Shown here: piece after piece, positions 22,441 to 32,862 of the stretch | Layout: each line of letters starts with the position of its first letter | Position numbering within the stretch: position 1 is the stretch's first letter | Assembly: GCF_900112045.1 (NCBI RefSeq) | Contig: NZ_FOJW01000014.1 | Location: 1 to 64,000, forward strand | DNA length: 64,000 nucleotides | Direction: 5' to 3' | Origin: Lentibacillus halodurans | GTDB taxonomy: Bacteria; Bacillota; Bacilli; Bacillales; Amphibacillaceae | Position numbers and translations under genes: made by a program | Notes under the pieces: generated by a model | The model's input: only the letters and a program-made list of their open reading frames with translations | What the model was told of the DNA's origin: nothing | Databases searched by the model: none

Positions 22441-23817
22441 ATGGAGACAGATACCATAACGGCGATATCAACACCGGTTGGTGAAGGTGCGATTTCGATT
22501 GTTCGCTTGAGTGGCCCGGATGCTATTTCTGTTACGGCCGGATTGTTTCAGGGAAAAAATTTGCATGATGCTGATTCGCATACCATTCATTACGGGAAAA
22601 TCATTGTTCCCGATACAAATGAGGTTGCTGAAGAAGTCATGGTTACGATCATGCGCGCACCGAAGACGTTCACACGTGAAGATGTTGTAGAAATAAATTG
22701 TCATGGTGGTATGGTTGCAGTAAACCGTGTACTGGAAATTATTCTGGAACAAGGTATAAGGATTGCAGAACCGGGTGAATTTACCAAACGCGCATTTTTA
22801 CACGGGCGAATCGACTTATCACAGGCAGAAGCAGTGATGGATTTAATTCGTTCAAAAACAGATAAAGCCATGTCGGTAGCACTGAAACAAATGGATGGGC
22901 GTCTTTCTGAATTGATTGGCCGACTCAGACAGGAGCTGCTTGAAACAGTTGCCCATGTAGAAGTGAACATTGATTATCCGGAATATGATGATGTAGAGGA
23001 AATGTCGAACGAAATGATGCAGCAGAAAACGAAAGAAGTGCACGCCGAAATCGAACATCTGCTGGAAGTCGCCAAACAGGGAAAAATTTTGCGTGAAGGA
23101 TTGTCAACAGCGATTATTGGGCGTCCGAATGTCGGTAAATCCTCATTGATGAATACACTTGTTCAGGAGAATAAAGCTATTGTTACGGAAGTTCCCGGAA
23201 CAACCCGAGATATTATTGAGGAATATGTTAATGTTCGCGGTGTGCCACTAAGGTTGGTTGATACAGCAGGGATTCGTGAAACGGAAGATATTGTCGAAAA
23301 AATCGGTGTTGACCGGTCACGGAAAGTACTTGAAGAATCAGATCTTATATTATTTGTGCTCAATTACAATGAAGAACTGACCGAAGAAGATCAAAAGCTT
23401 TTTGAAGCAGTCCAGGGATTGGATTATATTGTGATGATAAATAAAACGGATTTGGAGCAAAAGCTTGATTTGGAAAAGGTAAACCAGCTGGCTGAAGATA
23501 AACCGGTTATAACAGCTTCCTTAATTAAAGAGGAGGGCATTGACGAATTGGAATCAGCCATTGCTGAAACGTTTTTCGCTGGTGATATCGATTCAGGCGA
23601 TATGACCTATGTCTCCAATATCCGCCATATCCAATTGCTGAAACAGGCTAAAAAGGCTTTGGAAGATGCTATGAATAGCATTGAAATGGAAATGCCTCTT
23701 GATATTGTACAAATAGACGTTACCCGTACATGGGAATTTTTAGGGGAAATCATTGGTGATACAGCCAGTGACAGTTTAATTGATCAGTTATTCTCACAAT
23801 TTTGCTTAGGAAAATAA
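22441..23817 (+). CDS. mnmE: tRNA-modifying GTPase MnmE
   Basis: With MnmG, adds carboxymethylaminomethyl groups to U34 of certain tRNAs. 458 residues: N-terminal folate-binding domain ([20 protein letters not shown]), helical domain, inserted G domain (GRPNVGKSS near 227, [14 protein letters not shown]) and the invariant C-terminal FCLGK with the essential cysteine. ATG at 22441 follows GGAGGTGA. Confidence 0.98.
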   Translation: METDTITAISTPVGEGAISIVRLSGPDAISVTAGLFQGKNLHDADSHTIHYGKIIVPDTNEVAEEVMVTIMRAPKTFTREDVVEINCHGGMVAVNRVLEIILEQGIRIAEPGEFTKRAFLHGRIDLSQAEAVMDLIRSKTDKAMSVALKQMDGRLSELIGRLRQELLETVAHVEVNIDYPEYDDVEEMSNEMMQQKTKEVHAEIEHLLEVAKQGKILREGLSTAIIGRPNVGKSSLMNTLVQENKAIVTEVPGTTRDIIEEYVNVRGVPLRLVDTAGIRETEDIVEKIGVDRSRKVLEESDLILFVLNYNEELTEEDQKLFEAVQGLDYIVMINKTDLEQKLDLEKVNQLAEDKPVITASLIKEEGIDELESAIAETFFAGDIDSGDMTYVSNIRHIQLLKQAKKALEDAMNSIEMEMPLDIVQIDVTRTWEFLGEIIGDTASDSLIDQLFSQFCLGK

Positions 23818-23879
23818 AAAGATGGTTTTAAGATGATTTGCTGCTTCTATAGGATAAACCTTTCAGAAGCTCTCTGAGC

Positions 23880-24010
23880 AGTCCCAAAACACGTAGACTC
23901 CAGGAAGCAGGGTCGTTCACGTCTGTGGCAACGCTTTTGTGACCAACATCATGTTGGCCTGAGCTCACAAGCCTTCTCTGGAAACGAAGTGTATCAGACT
24001 CTCAGACTGC
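23880..24010. repeat. Dispersed hairpin repeat, family B, copy 2
   Basis: Non-coding, in the 270-base space between mnmE and mnmG. GTGGCAACGCTTTTGTGACC aligns with the 8727-8746 segment of copy 1, and CCAACATCATGTTGG (a palindrome) occupies the place of the second GTCCT hairpin. Further on, CTGGAAACGAAGTGTAT parallels the GGAAAGCGTCGTGTAT of copy 1. Confidence 0.6.
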
Positions 24011-24087
24011 GGTCTAAATAGCAGCTATCTTATTAAAATATTTGCGATAAAATCGTTCAATCATAACAAACAGAAAGGGTGAAAAAG

Positions 24088-25974
24088 ATGGTATATAATG
24101 CTGGAAATTACGATGTCATTGTAGTTGGTGCCGGTCATGCTGGTGTAGAAGCAGGTGTTGCCGCAGCAAAAATGGGTGCGAAAACATTAATGCTGACATT
24201 GAATCTGGATATGATTGCTTTTATGCCTTGCAACCCGTCACTTGGCGGTCCTGCTAAAGGAATCGTTGTTCGTGAAGTTGATGCACTTGGTGGTGTGATG
24301 GGTAAAGTCATTGACAAAACACACATCCAAATGCGTATGCTGAATACTCGAAAAGGACCAGCAGTTCAAGCTTTACGGGCACAAGCAGATAAACCGCTTT
24401 ATATAAAAGAAATGAAACATGTCCTCGAAAATCAGGAAAACCTGAATTTGAAACAGGGAATGGTCAATGAACTGATTATGGAAGATGGCACATGTAAAGG
24501 CGTTATTACGGAAACGAAAGCTGCTTTTTATGCGGATCAGGTGATTGTAACGACAGGGACATTTATGCGTGGTAAAGTGCTGATGGGGGATCTCGAATAT
24601 GAAAGTGGCCCAAACAATCAGCGGGCATCCATCAAACTTTCCGAAAACCTTGAAGATCTCGGACTTGATCTTACCCGGTTTAAAACAGGAACACCACCAC
24701 GTGTGAACAGTCATTCAATAGATTACTCGAAAACCGAAATACAGCCCGGTGATGAAAAGGAACAAAGCTTTTCCTATGAAACAACGGAATATATTACAGA
24801 TCAGATTCCATGCTGGCTGACGTATACAAATGATTTTACGCACCAGATCATTAACGATAATCTATCTTCATCCGCTATGTATTCCGGCATGAAACGTGGA
24901 ACAGGACCGCGCTATTGTCCATCGATTGAAGATAAGATCGTCCGGTTTAATGATAAACCGCGCCATCAGGTTTTTCTTGAGCCTGAGGGAAGAGATACGG
25001 AAGAAGTATATGTTCAGGGGCTGTCAACATCGTTGCCGGAAGATATCCAGCATGATATGGTCAAAACAGTGCCAGGGCTGGAAAATGCTGAAATTATGCG
25101 CGGCGGTTATGCGATTGAATACGACGCGGTTATTCCGACACAACTATGGCCGACATTGGAATTGAAAAACATCCCCGGTTTATTTACAGCTGGGCAAATC
25201 AATGGCACATCAGGATATGAAGAAGCAGCAGCACAAGGCATTATGGCTGGTATTAATGCTGCAGCAAAAGTTGTCGGCAAAGAGCCGCTGATCCTTGACA
25301 GATCGCGGGCATATATCGGTGTATTAATTGATGATTTGGTTACGAAAGGAACAAAAGAGCCATATCGTCTGCTGACATCCCGCGCTGAATATCGTTTGTT
25401 ATTGCGTCATGATAATGCCGATTTACGTCTAACCGAAATCGGGCATGACTATGGTTTAATCAATAAAGAACGGTACAATCAGTTCGTTGAGAAAAAACGT
25501 CTTGTTGAACAAGAGAAAAAACGTCTTGAAAAAATTATCGTCAAACCGGAAGAGCCTGTACAGCAAATGCTGAAAGATGCAAATGGTTCACCACTGAAGG
25601 AAGCCGTCAAAGCATATGACATGCTAAAACGCCCTGAAGTCAGCTATGACATGCTTGCAAAAGTGATCCAATCGGATAAAACGTTGCCGAATATTGTCAG
25701 AGAACAGGTCGAAATACAAATCAAATATGAAGGATATATTAAAAAGGCAAATGAACAAGTTGAACGAATGCTTAAAATGGAAGGCAAAAGGATCCCTGAT
25801 CACATTGATTATGATGATATTGATGGAATAGCCCATGAAGCAAAAGAAAAACTGAAAAAAGTTCGTCCGCTTTCGGTCGGTCAAGCATCACGTATTTCGG
25901 GTGTTAATCCATCAGACGTGTCTATTCTGCTTGTTTATATTGAGCAAGGTAAAATTGCTCGTGTCGCCAACTAA
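24088..25974 (+). CDS. mnmG: tRNA uridine-5-carboxymethylaminomethyl modification enzyme MnmG
   Basis: FAD-dependent partner of MnmE. About 628 residues. Rossmann FAD motif [17 protein letters not shown] near the N-terminus; GidA signatures [12 protein letters not shown] and [18 protein letters not shown]; helical C-terminal tRNA-binding domain. I place the start at ATG 24088, after AGGGTGA; a GTG at 24079 is the alternative. Unlike many relatives, mnmE and mnmG are separated by a repeat element. Confidence 0.97.
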   Translation: MVYNAGNYDVIVVGAGHAGVEAGVAAAKMGAKTLMLTLNLDMIAFMPCNPSLGGPAKGIVVREVDALGGVMGKVIDKTHIQMRMLNTRKGPAVQALRAQADKPLYIKEMKHVLENQENLNLKQGMVNELIMEDGTCKGVITETKAAFYADQVIVTTGTFMRGKVLMGDLEYESGPNNQRASIKLSENLEDLGLDLTRFKTGTPPRVNSHSIDYSKTEIQPGDEKEQSFSYETTEYITDQIPCWLTYTNDFTHQIINDNLSSSAMYSGMKRGTGPRYCPSIEDKIVRFNDKPRHQVFLEPEGRDTEEVYVQGLSTSLPEDIQHDMVKTVPGLENAEIMRGGYAIEYDAVIPTQLWPTLELKNIPGLFTAGQINGTSGYEEAAAQGIMAGINAAAKVVGKEPLILDRSRAYIGVLIDDLVTKGTKEPYRLLTSRAEYRLLLRHDNADLRLTEIGHDYGLINKERYNQFVEKKRLVEQEKKRLEKIIVKPEEPVQQMLKDANGSPLKEAVKAYDMLKRPEVSYDMLAKVIQSDKTLPNIVREQVEIQIKYEGYIKKANEQVERMLKMEGKRIPDHIDYDDIDGIAHEAKEKLKKVRPLSVGQASRISGVNPSDVSILLVYIEQGKIARVAN

Positions 25975-25994
25975 TTGAAGGAGCTAAGTTATTC

Positions 25995-26711
25995 ATGAAA
26001 CCAGAACAATTTACGGAAGCATTGCGTAAACAGGGCATTAAACTGAATGGAAAACAACAAGAGCAATTTGCTGTTTATTTTCAGTTGCTGGTGGAATGGA
26101 ATGAAAAGATCAATCTGACGGCCTTAACAGATGAAGAAGATGTGTATCTGAAACATTTTTATGATTCTGTTTCTGCCGCTTTTTATCACGATTTTACAGG
26201 CAACTTAACGATTTGTGATGTGGGTGCCGGGGCAGGGTTTCCCGGCATTCCACTTAAAATATGTTTTCCAGAATTAAATGTCACCATTGTTGACTCGTTA
26301 CAAAAACGGATTCATTTTTTAAATCAATTAGCCGAAAAACTTGATCTGGTTAATGTTGCTTTTTATCATGACCGGGCAGAAAACTTCGGTCAAAATCATC
26401 AGTTCAGAGAGTCATTTGATATCGTTATCTCAAGAGCGGTTGCACGAATGTCCGTGCTGAGTGAATTGTGTTTGCCATTGACTGAAACAAATGGTGTGTT
26501 TATGGCAATGAAAGGTTCGCAGGTGAATGAAGAAATAAATGATGCCAAGAATGCGATTGACATTCTGGGTGGCAAATTGGATACGATTCATACATTTCGC
26601 TTACCTGAGGAAAACAGCGAACGTTCGATGATAGTTATACATAAAAAACAAAAGACGCCTAGAAAGTACCCGAGAAAACCAGGGTTACCGAATAAAAGCC
26701 CAATTAGTTAA
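25995..26711 (+). CDS. rsmG: 16S rRNA (guanine-N7) methyltransferase RsmG
   Basis: Methylates N7 of G527 in 16S rRNA using SAM; loss gives low-level streptomycin resistance. 238 residues; SAM-binding motif [15 protein letters not shown] near residue 74. Basic C-terminal tail [16 protein letters not shown] is typical. Follows mnmG by 20 bases, likely same transcript. Confidence 0.97.
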   Translation: MKPEQFTEALRKQGIKLNGKQQEQFAVYFQLLVEWNEKINLTALTDEEDVYLKHFYDSVSAAFYHDFTGNLTICDVGAGAGFPGIPLKICFPELNVTIVDSLQKRIHFLNQLAEKLDLVNVAFYHDRAENFGQNHQFRESFDIVISRAVARMSVLSELCLPLTETNGVFMAMKGSQVNEEINDAKNAIDILGGKLDTIHTFRLPEENSERSMIVIHKKQKTPRKYPRKPGLPNKSPIS

Positions 26712-27034
26712 TCCTCCCATACAGTTCCAAAAGTTATTTAAGATGCATACCCATTCATGGATATGTGTGATAGAATGGTTATAGAATTTGCTAGAACGTT
26801 ACTTTAGCCTATCATTCTGAAGTTATAAAGGGTTATTTGTATATTCCAAACGATAACGCTTCTGTGTTATGAAAGCTTCAGTGAATGGTTGCGTGAATAG
26901 ATTCTCAGGAAATGTTTCACGTGGAACATTTCCAGTTTTGAACAGGAATTTTTCGTCGTATGATGGCTGTTTGAATTACGCAAAGGCGTACCATGGTTTT
27001 GAAATAGAGCTGATTGTAAAGGTGGTGTTAGGTA
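26712..27034. promoter_or_regulatory. rsmG-noc intergenic region with parS
   Basis: 323 bases. It holds a parS (26913-26928) and an extended -10-like TGATAGAATGG at about 26768. A 68-codon open frame crosses it in another phase, but it has no convincing ribosome site and overlaps noc, so I do not call it. Confidence 0.5.
26913..26928. other. parS: parS site upstream of noc
   Basis: TGTTTCACGTGGAACA, which on the other strand is TGTTCCACGTGAAACA, a standard Bacillus parS variant bound by Spo0J/ParB. It sits about 7 kb from oriC, in the segregation gene cluster. Confidence 0.93.
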
Positions 27035-27895
27035 GTGGTAAGTCCATTAAACCGAATTTTTGGGATGGGAGATAAAAATGAAATGGCACCAGATGAAGAA
27101 AACTACCATCCAGGTGAGGTTACCGAACTTCCTATTGATAAGATAGAAGCAAATAGATTCCAGCCAAGATCTGTATTCAATGAAGAAAAAATGAAAGAAC
27201 TGGCACAAACAATACATACACATGGTATGATTCAACCAATCGTTGTCCGAAAACTGGAAGAGGAAAACAAATATGAACTGATTGCCGGTGAACGCAGATG
27301 GCGCGCAGTACAAATATTAGGTTGGGATCATATACCTGCAATTATTCGTGGAATGACAGATACGGAAATTGCCTCGGTTGCTTTAATTGAAAACCTTCAG
27401 CGCGAGGAACTTACGGTTATTGAAGAAGCAAGTGCTTATGCAAGGCTGCTGGAATTGCACTCACTGACACAGGAGGCATTAGCACAACGTCTTGGGAAAA
27501 ATCAATCAACGATCGCAAATAAAATACGGCTATTAAAGCTTCCTGAAGAGGTACAAACAGCGGTATTGGATAAACAAATAACAGAAAGACATGCAAGAGC
27601 GTTGATCAAAGTTGATGACCCAGCTATACAGGTGAAAGTACTGGAGCTTATACTGAAAAAAGATTTAAACGTGAAACAGACAGAAGAACATATCGAAAAG
27701 ATGAACCAGCCTGATCAAAAAACATCCAAAAAACGTCCAAAACGTAAAGGCGTTAATAAAGATGTGCGAATTGCTATGAATACGATTCGTCAGTCCCTGA
27801 ATATGGTTTCAGATACGGGGATAGATGTAGAAACAGATGAAGAGGATTTAGATGACTTTTATCAAATAACAATCAAAATACCGAAAAAGAAATAA
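27035..27895 (+). CDS. noc: Nucleoid occlusion protein Noc
   Basis: ParB-family CTPase that blocks FtsZ assembly over the nucleoid. 286 residues. N-terminal [14 protein letters not shown] resembles the membrane-targeting amphipathic start of Noc. ParB/Srx motif GERRWRAVQ (about 88-96) and the helix-turn-helix [20 protein letters not shown] follow. GTG start at 27035 after AAAGGTGGTG. Position before parA/parB and the amphipathic N-terminus separate it from ParB. It should recognise TATTTCCCGGGAAATA-type sites. Confidence 0.95.
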   Translation: MVSPLNRIFGMGDKNEMAPDEENYHPGEVTELPIDKIEANRFQPRSVFNEEKMKELAQTIHTHGMIQPIVVRKLEEENKYELIAGERRWRAVQILGWDHIPAIIRGMTDTEIASVALIENLQREELTVIEEASAYARLLELHSLTQEALAQRLGKNQSTIANKIRLLKLPEEVQTAVLDKQITERHARALIKVDDPAIQVKVLELILKKDLNVKQTEEHIEKMNQPDQKTSKKRPKRKGVNKDVRIAMNTIRQSLNMVSDTGIDVETDEEDLDDFYQITIKIPKKK

Positions 27896-27921
27896 TATAT
27901 TCATAATATTGATTGAACAAC

Positions 27922-27961
27922 ACCATTCATCTTTGTAGATACATAAGATGAGTGGTTTTTA
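27922..27961 (+). terminator. Terminator after noc
   Basis: ACCATTCATCTT pairs with AAGATGAGTGGT and is followed by TTTT and A/T-rich sequence. Confidence 0.8.
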
Positions 27962-28085
27962 AATCCCAAATCAGGTGATTAATAGATTCTAATCAAAGAA
28001 CGAAGGTTTAAAAATATCCATTTCATAACCGCTTATTTAAAAAAAGTGATAGAATAATAAGTATAGATGTTAGGTAGGTGACAGC

Positions 28086-28859
28086 ATGGGAAAAATTATA
28101 GCCATTGCCAATCAAAAGGGTGGCGTAGGAAAAACAACATCAGCAGTTAACTTGAGTGCAGGTCTTGCACATTTAAACAATAAAGTATTAGTTGTAGACG
28201 TAGATCCTCAGGGCAATGCCACAAGTGGAGTAGGAGTAAATAAAGCCGATATGGATCAATGTGTCTATAATGTTTTAGTGGAAGATTTACCTGCCGAGGA
28301 GGTTTGTGTGCCGACACAAGTAGATAATTTGGACATTATACCTGCCACAATTCAACTTTCAGGAGCTGAAATTGAGTTAGTCTCGACGATTTCACGTGAA
28401 ATACGGTTAAAGAAGGCTTTAGAAAGTCTTAAAGGAAAATATGATTACATTATCATTGATTGTCCGCCTTCTTTAGGACTGCTGACCATTAATGCACTTA
28501 CATCCTCAGATACTGTTTTAATTCCTGTACAATGTGAGTATTATGCACTGGAAGGGTTAAGTCAGTTACTGAATACGATACGGTTAGTTCAAAAACATTT
28601 GAATAAGTCCTTAATGATTGAGGGTGTTCTGTTAACAATGCTTGATGCAAGGACAAATCTTGGCATTCAAGTGATTGAGGAAGTTAAAAAATATTTTCAG
28701 GATAAAGTCTATCAATCGGTTATTCCGAGGAATATTCGTTTGGGAGAGGCACCTAGTCATGGTGAACCCATTATTTCGTATGATCCCAAATCAAAAGGTG
28801 CAGAGGTTTATCTTGAATTAGCGAAGGAAGTGATAAGTAATGGCGAGAGGGTTGGGTAA
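28086..28859 (+). CDS. parA: Chromosome partitioning ATPase ParA (Soj)
   Basis: MinD/ParA ATPase that acts with Spo0J in origin segregation and modulates DnaA. 257 residues; deviant Walker A KGGVGKTTSAVN at about 10-21, Walker B IIIDCPPSLG, and late GEAPSHGEPI. ATG at 28086 follows GGTAGGTGA. A parS-like sequence lies inside the gene (28388-28403). Overlaps parB by 20 bases. Confidence 0.97.
   Translation: MGKIIAIANQKGGVGKTTSAVNLSAGLAHLNNKVLVVDVDPQGNATSGVGVNKADMDQCVYNVLVEDLPAEEVCVPTQVDNLDIIPATIQLSGAEIELVSTISREIRLKKALESLKGKYDYIIIDCPPSLGLLTINALTSSDTVLIPVQCEYYALEGLSQLLNTIRLVQKHLNKSLMIEGVLLTMLDARTNLGIQVIEEVKKYFQDKVYQSVIPRNIRLGEAPSHGEPIISYDPKSKGAEVYLELAKEVISNGERVG
28388..28403. other. Hybrid parS / Noc-type site inside parA
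   Basis: GATTTCACGTGAAATA. The core CACGTG is that of parS; positions 2 and 14-16 (A and AATA end) are those of the Noc-binding consensus TATTTCCCGGGAAATA. It matches parS at 13 of 16 and the Noc site at 13 of 16 positions. Confidence 0.5.
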
Positions 28860-29679
28860 AGGAATCAATGCATTTTTTCCGACTGAATTGGAAGAAAAGA
28901 ACGATGATGTCATTCAGGAAATTCCGGTGAATGAATGCCGGCCAAATCCTTATCAACCAAGAAAAACATTTCATGCGGATGCGATCGAAGAATTAAAAGA
29001 TTCAATCCTGGAATATGGGATTGTTCAGCCATTAATTGTCCGAAATAGTATTAAAGGCTATGAAATTGTCGTTGGTGAACGCCGTTTCCGTGCTGCCAAA
29101 GAAGCAGAATTAACGACGCTCCCAGCTGTTGTCAAAGATTTATCAGATGAAAAAATGATGGAAGTGGCCTTACTGGAAAACTTGCAGCGTGAAGATTTAA
29201 CAGCAATTGAGGAGGCTCACGCATATCAGAATTTAATGAATGAAATTGGTATTACACAGGATGAATTATCAAAGCGACTGGGAAAAAGCCGCTCACATAT
29301 CGCGAATATCGTCCGACTTCTTTCTTTGCCGGAACAGGTTACAGCCTATATAAACAATGGTGAACTATCGATGGGGCATGGCAGGGCTTTGCTCGGCGTG
29401 AAAGATAAGGATCAAGTGCTGCCGCTTGTAAATAAAATACGTAATGAAAAGTTAAATGTACGTCAGGTAGAACAGCTGATTGTCCAAATGAATGAACAGC
29501 CTAAAAAGAAAAAAGCAAAACCTAAAAAAGATATCTTTTTGCAGGAAAGGGAATCGGTTTTACGAGAACAGTTAGGGACTGCTGTTTCCATTAATCGGGG
29601 AAAACGCAAAGGTAAAATTGAAATTGAATTTTACTCCAATGAAGACCTTGAACGTATATTAGAGACATTTGAAACATGA
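28840..29679 (+). CDS. parB: Chromosome partitioning protein ParB (Spo0J)
   Basis: CTP-dependent clamp that loads at parS, spreads, and recruits SMC. 279 residues: GERRFRAAK (ParB/Srx), LLENLQREDLTAIEEA, helix-turn-helix TQDELSKRLGKSRSHIANIV, and a C-terminal dimerisation domain with YSNEDLERILE. ATG 28840 lies inside the end of parA, with GAAGTGA before it. Confidence 0.97.
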   Translation: MARGLGKGINAFFPTELEEKNDDVIQEIPVNECRPNPYQPRKTFHADAIEELKDSILEYGIVQPLIVRNSIKGYEIVVGERRFRAAKEAELTTLPAVVKDLSDEKMMEVALLENLQREDLTAIEEAHAYQNLMNEIGITQDELSKRLGKSRSHIANIVRLLSLPEQVTAYINNGELSMGHGRALLGVKDKDQVLPLVNKIRNEKLNVRQVEQLIVQMNEQPKKKKAKPKKDIFLQERESVLREQLGTAVSINRGKRKGKIEIEFYSNEDLERILETFET

Positions 29680-29851
29680 CATAAGAAGAGTAACTTAAAA
29701 CATGAAAGGTTACTTTCCCATTTATCCATCCTTGCTTACCATATAGCAGGAGAGGGGATTACTGCCCGTTATATTCGGGAAATCGAAAACATAAGTCAGT
29801 CTCTTTTTTTAGTAAAGAAGGCATAAAATTGTTGGGTTGACGTATTAATAC

Positions 29852-29877
29852 GGAAATCGGCTAACTCGCCGATTTCC
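29852..29877. repeat. Short inverted repeat in the parB downstream gap
   Basis: GGAAATCGGC and GCCGATTTCC flank a six-base loop. No T run follows directly. The 287-base gap after parB holds nothing else I recognise. Confidence 0.5.
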
Positions 29878-29966
29878 GACAAACGCTAATTTCTGACCGC
29901 TGGAAAGACGAGGCGGCAGCTGTTTTTTTTCGTGCCACAGATTTTATTCACAGCGGGGTGTTTAAA

Positions 29967-31106
29967 ATGATCTATTTCGATCAGGCTGCATCATCGTTTC
30001 CAAAGCCGACCGAAGTAGGAGGTGCAATGATCCATGCATTAAATGAAATAGGTGCCAATCCGGGCAGGGGAAGCCATAAATTGGCGAGAGAGGCATCTGA
30101 AGTCATATTTAAAACAAGGGAAACAGCTTGCCGCGTTTTCGGCTGCCGTAATCCAAAACAAGCATTATTTACCAAAATGCAACAGGAGCCTTAAATCAGG
30201 CTATCAAAGGTTTGTCATGGTCAAAAGGCGACCATGTTATCGCAACAACTTTCGAGTAATGCCATACGGAGACCACTCGAATATATAAAAAAACAATTTG
30301 GCGTGGACATTACATATTTACCCTTGAAAGATGATGAGCTTTCACAGATGAGATTGCGCATTCAATGAATGCGAACACAAAGTTAATCGCCATGTCGCAC
30401 GCATCCAACGTAACCGGCGAATTGACCCCGGTGGAAGCATCAGCGGCCGTTGCGAAACAATATAACATACCCGTTCTAGTAGATGCTTCACAAACAGCCG
30501 GGCACAGAGCTATACATATGCAGAATATGGGTATTGATATGATGGCTGTTCCAGGTCACAAAGGTTTGCTGGCCCACAGGGTACGGGCATGTTTCTGATT
30601 AACAGTGATATTGACTTGGAACCGATTCATCATGGCGGCACTGGCAGCTATTCTGAGAATCCTGAACAGCCGCCACAGTGGCCGGAAAAATTCGGAAGTG
30701 GGACGTTAAATACACCTGGTATAGCTGGATTAAACGCTGCTTTAACATTGTATGAAGCACGAAGACATGAAAATGTTTCACGTGAAACAATCCTAAGTTA
30801 AAACCTTTTAAAAGGCTTGAAGCAGATAGAAGGTGTGACAATATACAGCCCGGATGAACATAAACACCGCATGCCGATTGTTGCATTTAATGTGCTCGGC
30901 ATACCATCACAGGAAATTGCGATGATTCTCGATTCGCACTTTGACATCGCTGTACGTGCAGGTCTTCATTGCAGCTCGTTAACACATGAAGCCATCAATA
31001 CAACGGATAAAGGTGAGCAAGTTTCAGCATGTACAATACAGAAAAAGAAGTTGAACAATTTTTAAAGGCAATTCACGAAATAACAGAATCCTACAATATG
31101 ATTTAA
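29967..31106 (+). pseudogene. Decayed cysteine desulfurase-like class V aminotransferase
   Basis: Translations in all three frames give consecutive pieces of one PLP-dependent enzyme: MIYFDQAASSFPKPTEV at the start, HVIATTFE, PLEYIKKQFGVDITYLPL, the PLP-lysine region PGHKGLL (30557-30577), GGTGSYSENPEQPPQWPEKF, and a last piece YNTEKEVEQFLKAIHEI ending at 31106. At least five frameshifts or stops are seen (near 30175, 30276, 30350, 30580, 30800, 31025). Codons around the lesions are otherwise well conserved, so decay looks recent. A perfect parS lies within it. Confidence 0.9.
30774..30789. other. parS: Perfect palindromic parS inside the pseudogene
   Basis: TGTTTCACGTGAAACA, a full 16-base palindrome and the optimal parS. 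An in-frame stop occurs 10 bases later, yet the site is unaltered. Confidence 0.96.
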
Positions 31107-31132
31107 GTATGGTACAAAATGGGGATAGATAT

Positions 31133-31837
31133 ATGGCTTTATTCGGTACAATCGTTAATGGCATTTGCATCATAGCCGGAAGTCTGATTGGGTTATTTTT
31201 TACCAAAATACCGGAAAGATATAAAGAAACCGTTATGCATGGCATTGGATTGGCGGTTATTCTAATTGGGCTACAAATGGCTCTGTCTACAGAAGCGATT
31301 ATTGTCGTGTTATTAAGTTTGTTGACAGGTGCTATTATTGGCGAATTTATACATTTGGAAGAGGGGATTAATCGGGCAGGAGATTGGATAGGAAGTAAAT
31401 TTGCGACAACAAATGACAATATAAGTGTTGCGCAAGGATTCATAACTGCATCCCTTGTTTTTGTGATTGGTGCGCTGTCAGTCATTGGAGCTTTAGATGG
31501 CGGGCTGCGGGGAGACCATGAAGTGCTGATCACAAAAGGAGTGATTGACGGTTTTGTTGCGCTCGTATTGACGACTACACTTGGATTTGGGGTTATTCTT
31601 TCAGTTGTCCCGGTATTCCTTTACCAAGGGTCGATTGCATTACTGGCTACCCAGATTACCAACTGGATCCCCGAATCATTCCTTGACGGCTTGATTGGCG
31701 AGCTGACTGCGGTAGGTGGTCTGTTAATCATGGCGATTGGTCTTAATTTATTGAAAATCGTTCAAATAAGAGTAGGAAATTTGCTACCATCGATCTTAAC
31801 GGTCGGGGGCGTCTATTATGTTTACTTGCTGTTTTAA
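31133..31837 (+). CDS. DUF554 family membrane protein
   Basis: 234 residues with about seven hydrophobic segments (roughly 2-22, 33-52, 55-75, 103-125, 145-170, 175-195, 200-232) and the glycine-rich FGTIVNGICIIAGSLIGL start typical of DUF554 (YdfK-like) proteins. Function unknown; possibly transport. ATG 31133 is preferred over 31109 because GGGGATAG precedes it. It follows the pseudogene and ends in a clear terminator. Confidence 0.85.
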   Translation: MALFGTIVNGICIIAGSLIGLFFTKIPERYKETVMHGIGLAVILIGLQMALSTEAIIVVLLSLLTGAIIGEFIHLEEGINRAGDWIGSKFATTNDNISVAQGFITASLVFVIGALSVIGALDGGLRGDHEVLITKGVIDGFVALVLTTTLGFGVILSVVPVFLYQGSIALLATQITNWIPESFLDGLIGELTAVGGLLIMAIGLNLLKIVQIRVGNLLPSILTVGGVYYVYLLF

Positions 31838-31845
31838 TATATACT

Positions 31846-31885
31846 AAAAACGCTGCTTTAGATAGCAGTGTTTTTAATTTCTTTT
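31846..31885 (+). terminator. Terminator after the DUF554 gene
   Basis: AAAAACGCTGCT pairs with AGCAGTGTTTTT, followed by T-rich sequence. Confidence 0.85.
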
Positions 31886-31959
31886 TATAACGTCATAACG
31901 TATTCATGATTCTGGTGGAACCGTCCGTAAGACTATACCCCGTCTTAACAGGCAGTAAG

Positions 31960-32135
31960 TTACTCGCATTCAAAGCTGCAGAAAATGTAAAATTGGCAGA
32001 GAACAACTGCCTGTCCGATCATAACGCGACGTCCTGTCGCATCATCGGGATCGGCGATAGCACGTCCTGTTTGTCATAAAGGCTCGATTCGGTTCGGGTC
32101 TGCACGATGCAAATTACAAAGGCGTTGCAACAGGA
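31960..32135. repeat. Dispersed hairpin repeat, family B, copy 3 (partly inverted)
   Basis: Non-coding, within a 321-base gap. GCGAC-GTCCT-GTCGC (32026-32040) is a hairpin with the same loop as copy 1, and CACGTCCTGT recurs at 32061-32070. ATTACAAAGGCGTTGCAACAGG (about 32112-32132) is the reverse complement of the GTGGCAACGCCTTTGTAAC block of copy 1 with two changes. Confidence 0.6.
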
Positions 32136-32158
32136 TAGCTGCTTAATTGCTTCCTTGC

Positions 32159-32779
32159 TCAATTTTTTAATACTTGGTGTTTATGTGACGTCACAATATC
32201 CGGAAAAGTTTTGGAATAAGTTAATTGCTGATCAATTTTTTTCAATAAGGCAGCAATATGCTTTGCCATATCGACTACCAGGGAAAGTCTAGTGTTTTGT
32301 AAGATGGCGTATTCCATAAACCCGCTGATATTGACAACACCGGTAATATGAATATCACCAATAGGCGGAAGATTCTTATTTAGAGCAGCACCTGGATTAA
32401 GTGAACCGATATCCGTAATAATGCTGCCTACTGAAGTTGTTTTGCCTAATGAAGCATCCACCGCAATGATAAAGGGGTGACGATGCAGTTTATAAATTTG
32501 ATTTACATAGTCCTCCATATTGGTAGCATGGACTGGCTCAGGCAATGTGCCATATACGCGTAAATGTTTTGGTTGCATATCCGATAAAAAGGAGCCTGTC
32601 AAAGGCCCTAGGGCATCACCTGTCGATCTATCTGTTCCAATACAAACGATGATATATTCCTTGGGTGTCGATGGCAGCCAGGAAATAATTCGTTCATTCA
32701 TCTTGTCCAACAGATCCTGATCACTATAGTGTATTTGCAGTTTTTCTTTTTTTGGAATGAAACGGTCCATTAGATTCAT
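32159..32779 (-). CDS. yyaC: YyaC-type spore protein (germination-protease-like fold)
   Basis: 206 residues. CIGTDRSTGDALGPLTGS (about 46-63) and AVDASLGKT are hallmarks of YyaC, a sporulation protein related to the hydrogenase-maturation/germination protease superfamily. In B. subtilis yyaC lies near spo0J as here. Minus strand, opposite to its neighbours, consistent with separate sporulation control. ATG 32779 follows GGAGGATAAG. It supports a spore-forming host. Confidence 0.9.
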   Translation of the reverse strand: MNLMDRFIPKKEKLQIHYSDQDLLDKMNERIISWLPSTPKEYIIVCIGTDRSTGDALGPLTGSFLSDMQPKHLRVYGTLPEPVHATNMEDYVNQIYKLHRHPFIIAVDASLGKTTSVGSIITDIGSLNPGAALNKNLPPIGDIHITGVVNISGFMEYAILQNTRLSLVVDMAKHIAALLKKIDQQLTYSKTFPDIVTSHKHQVLKN

Positions 32780-32862
32780 AGCTTATCCTCCAGAAACATA
32801 TTGGTATTAGTATACGGAAAAAATTATCAAACTATACGTAGAAATGTGATGGAGGCGTAGCG

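Noticed and set aside
26869-27075. 68-codon open frame before noc
   Set aside because: Contains parS, overlaps the noc start and lacks a convincing ribosome site.
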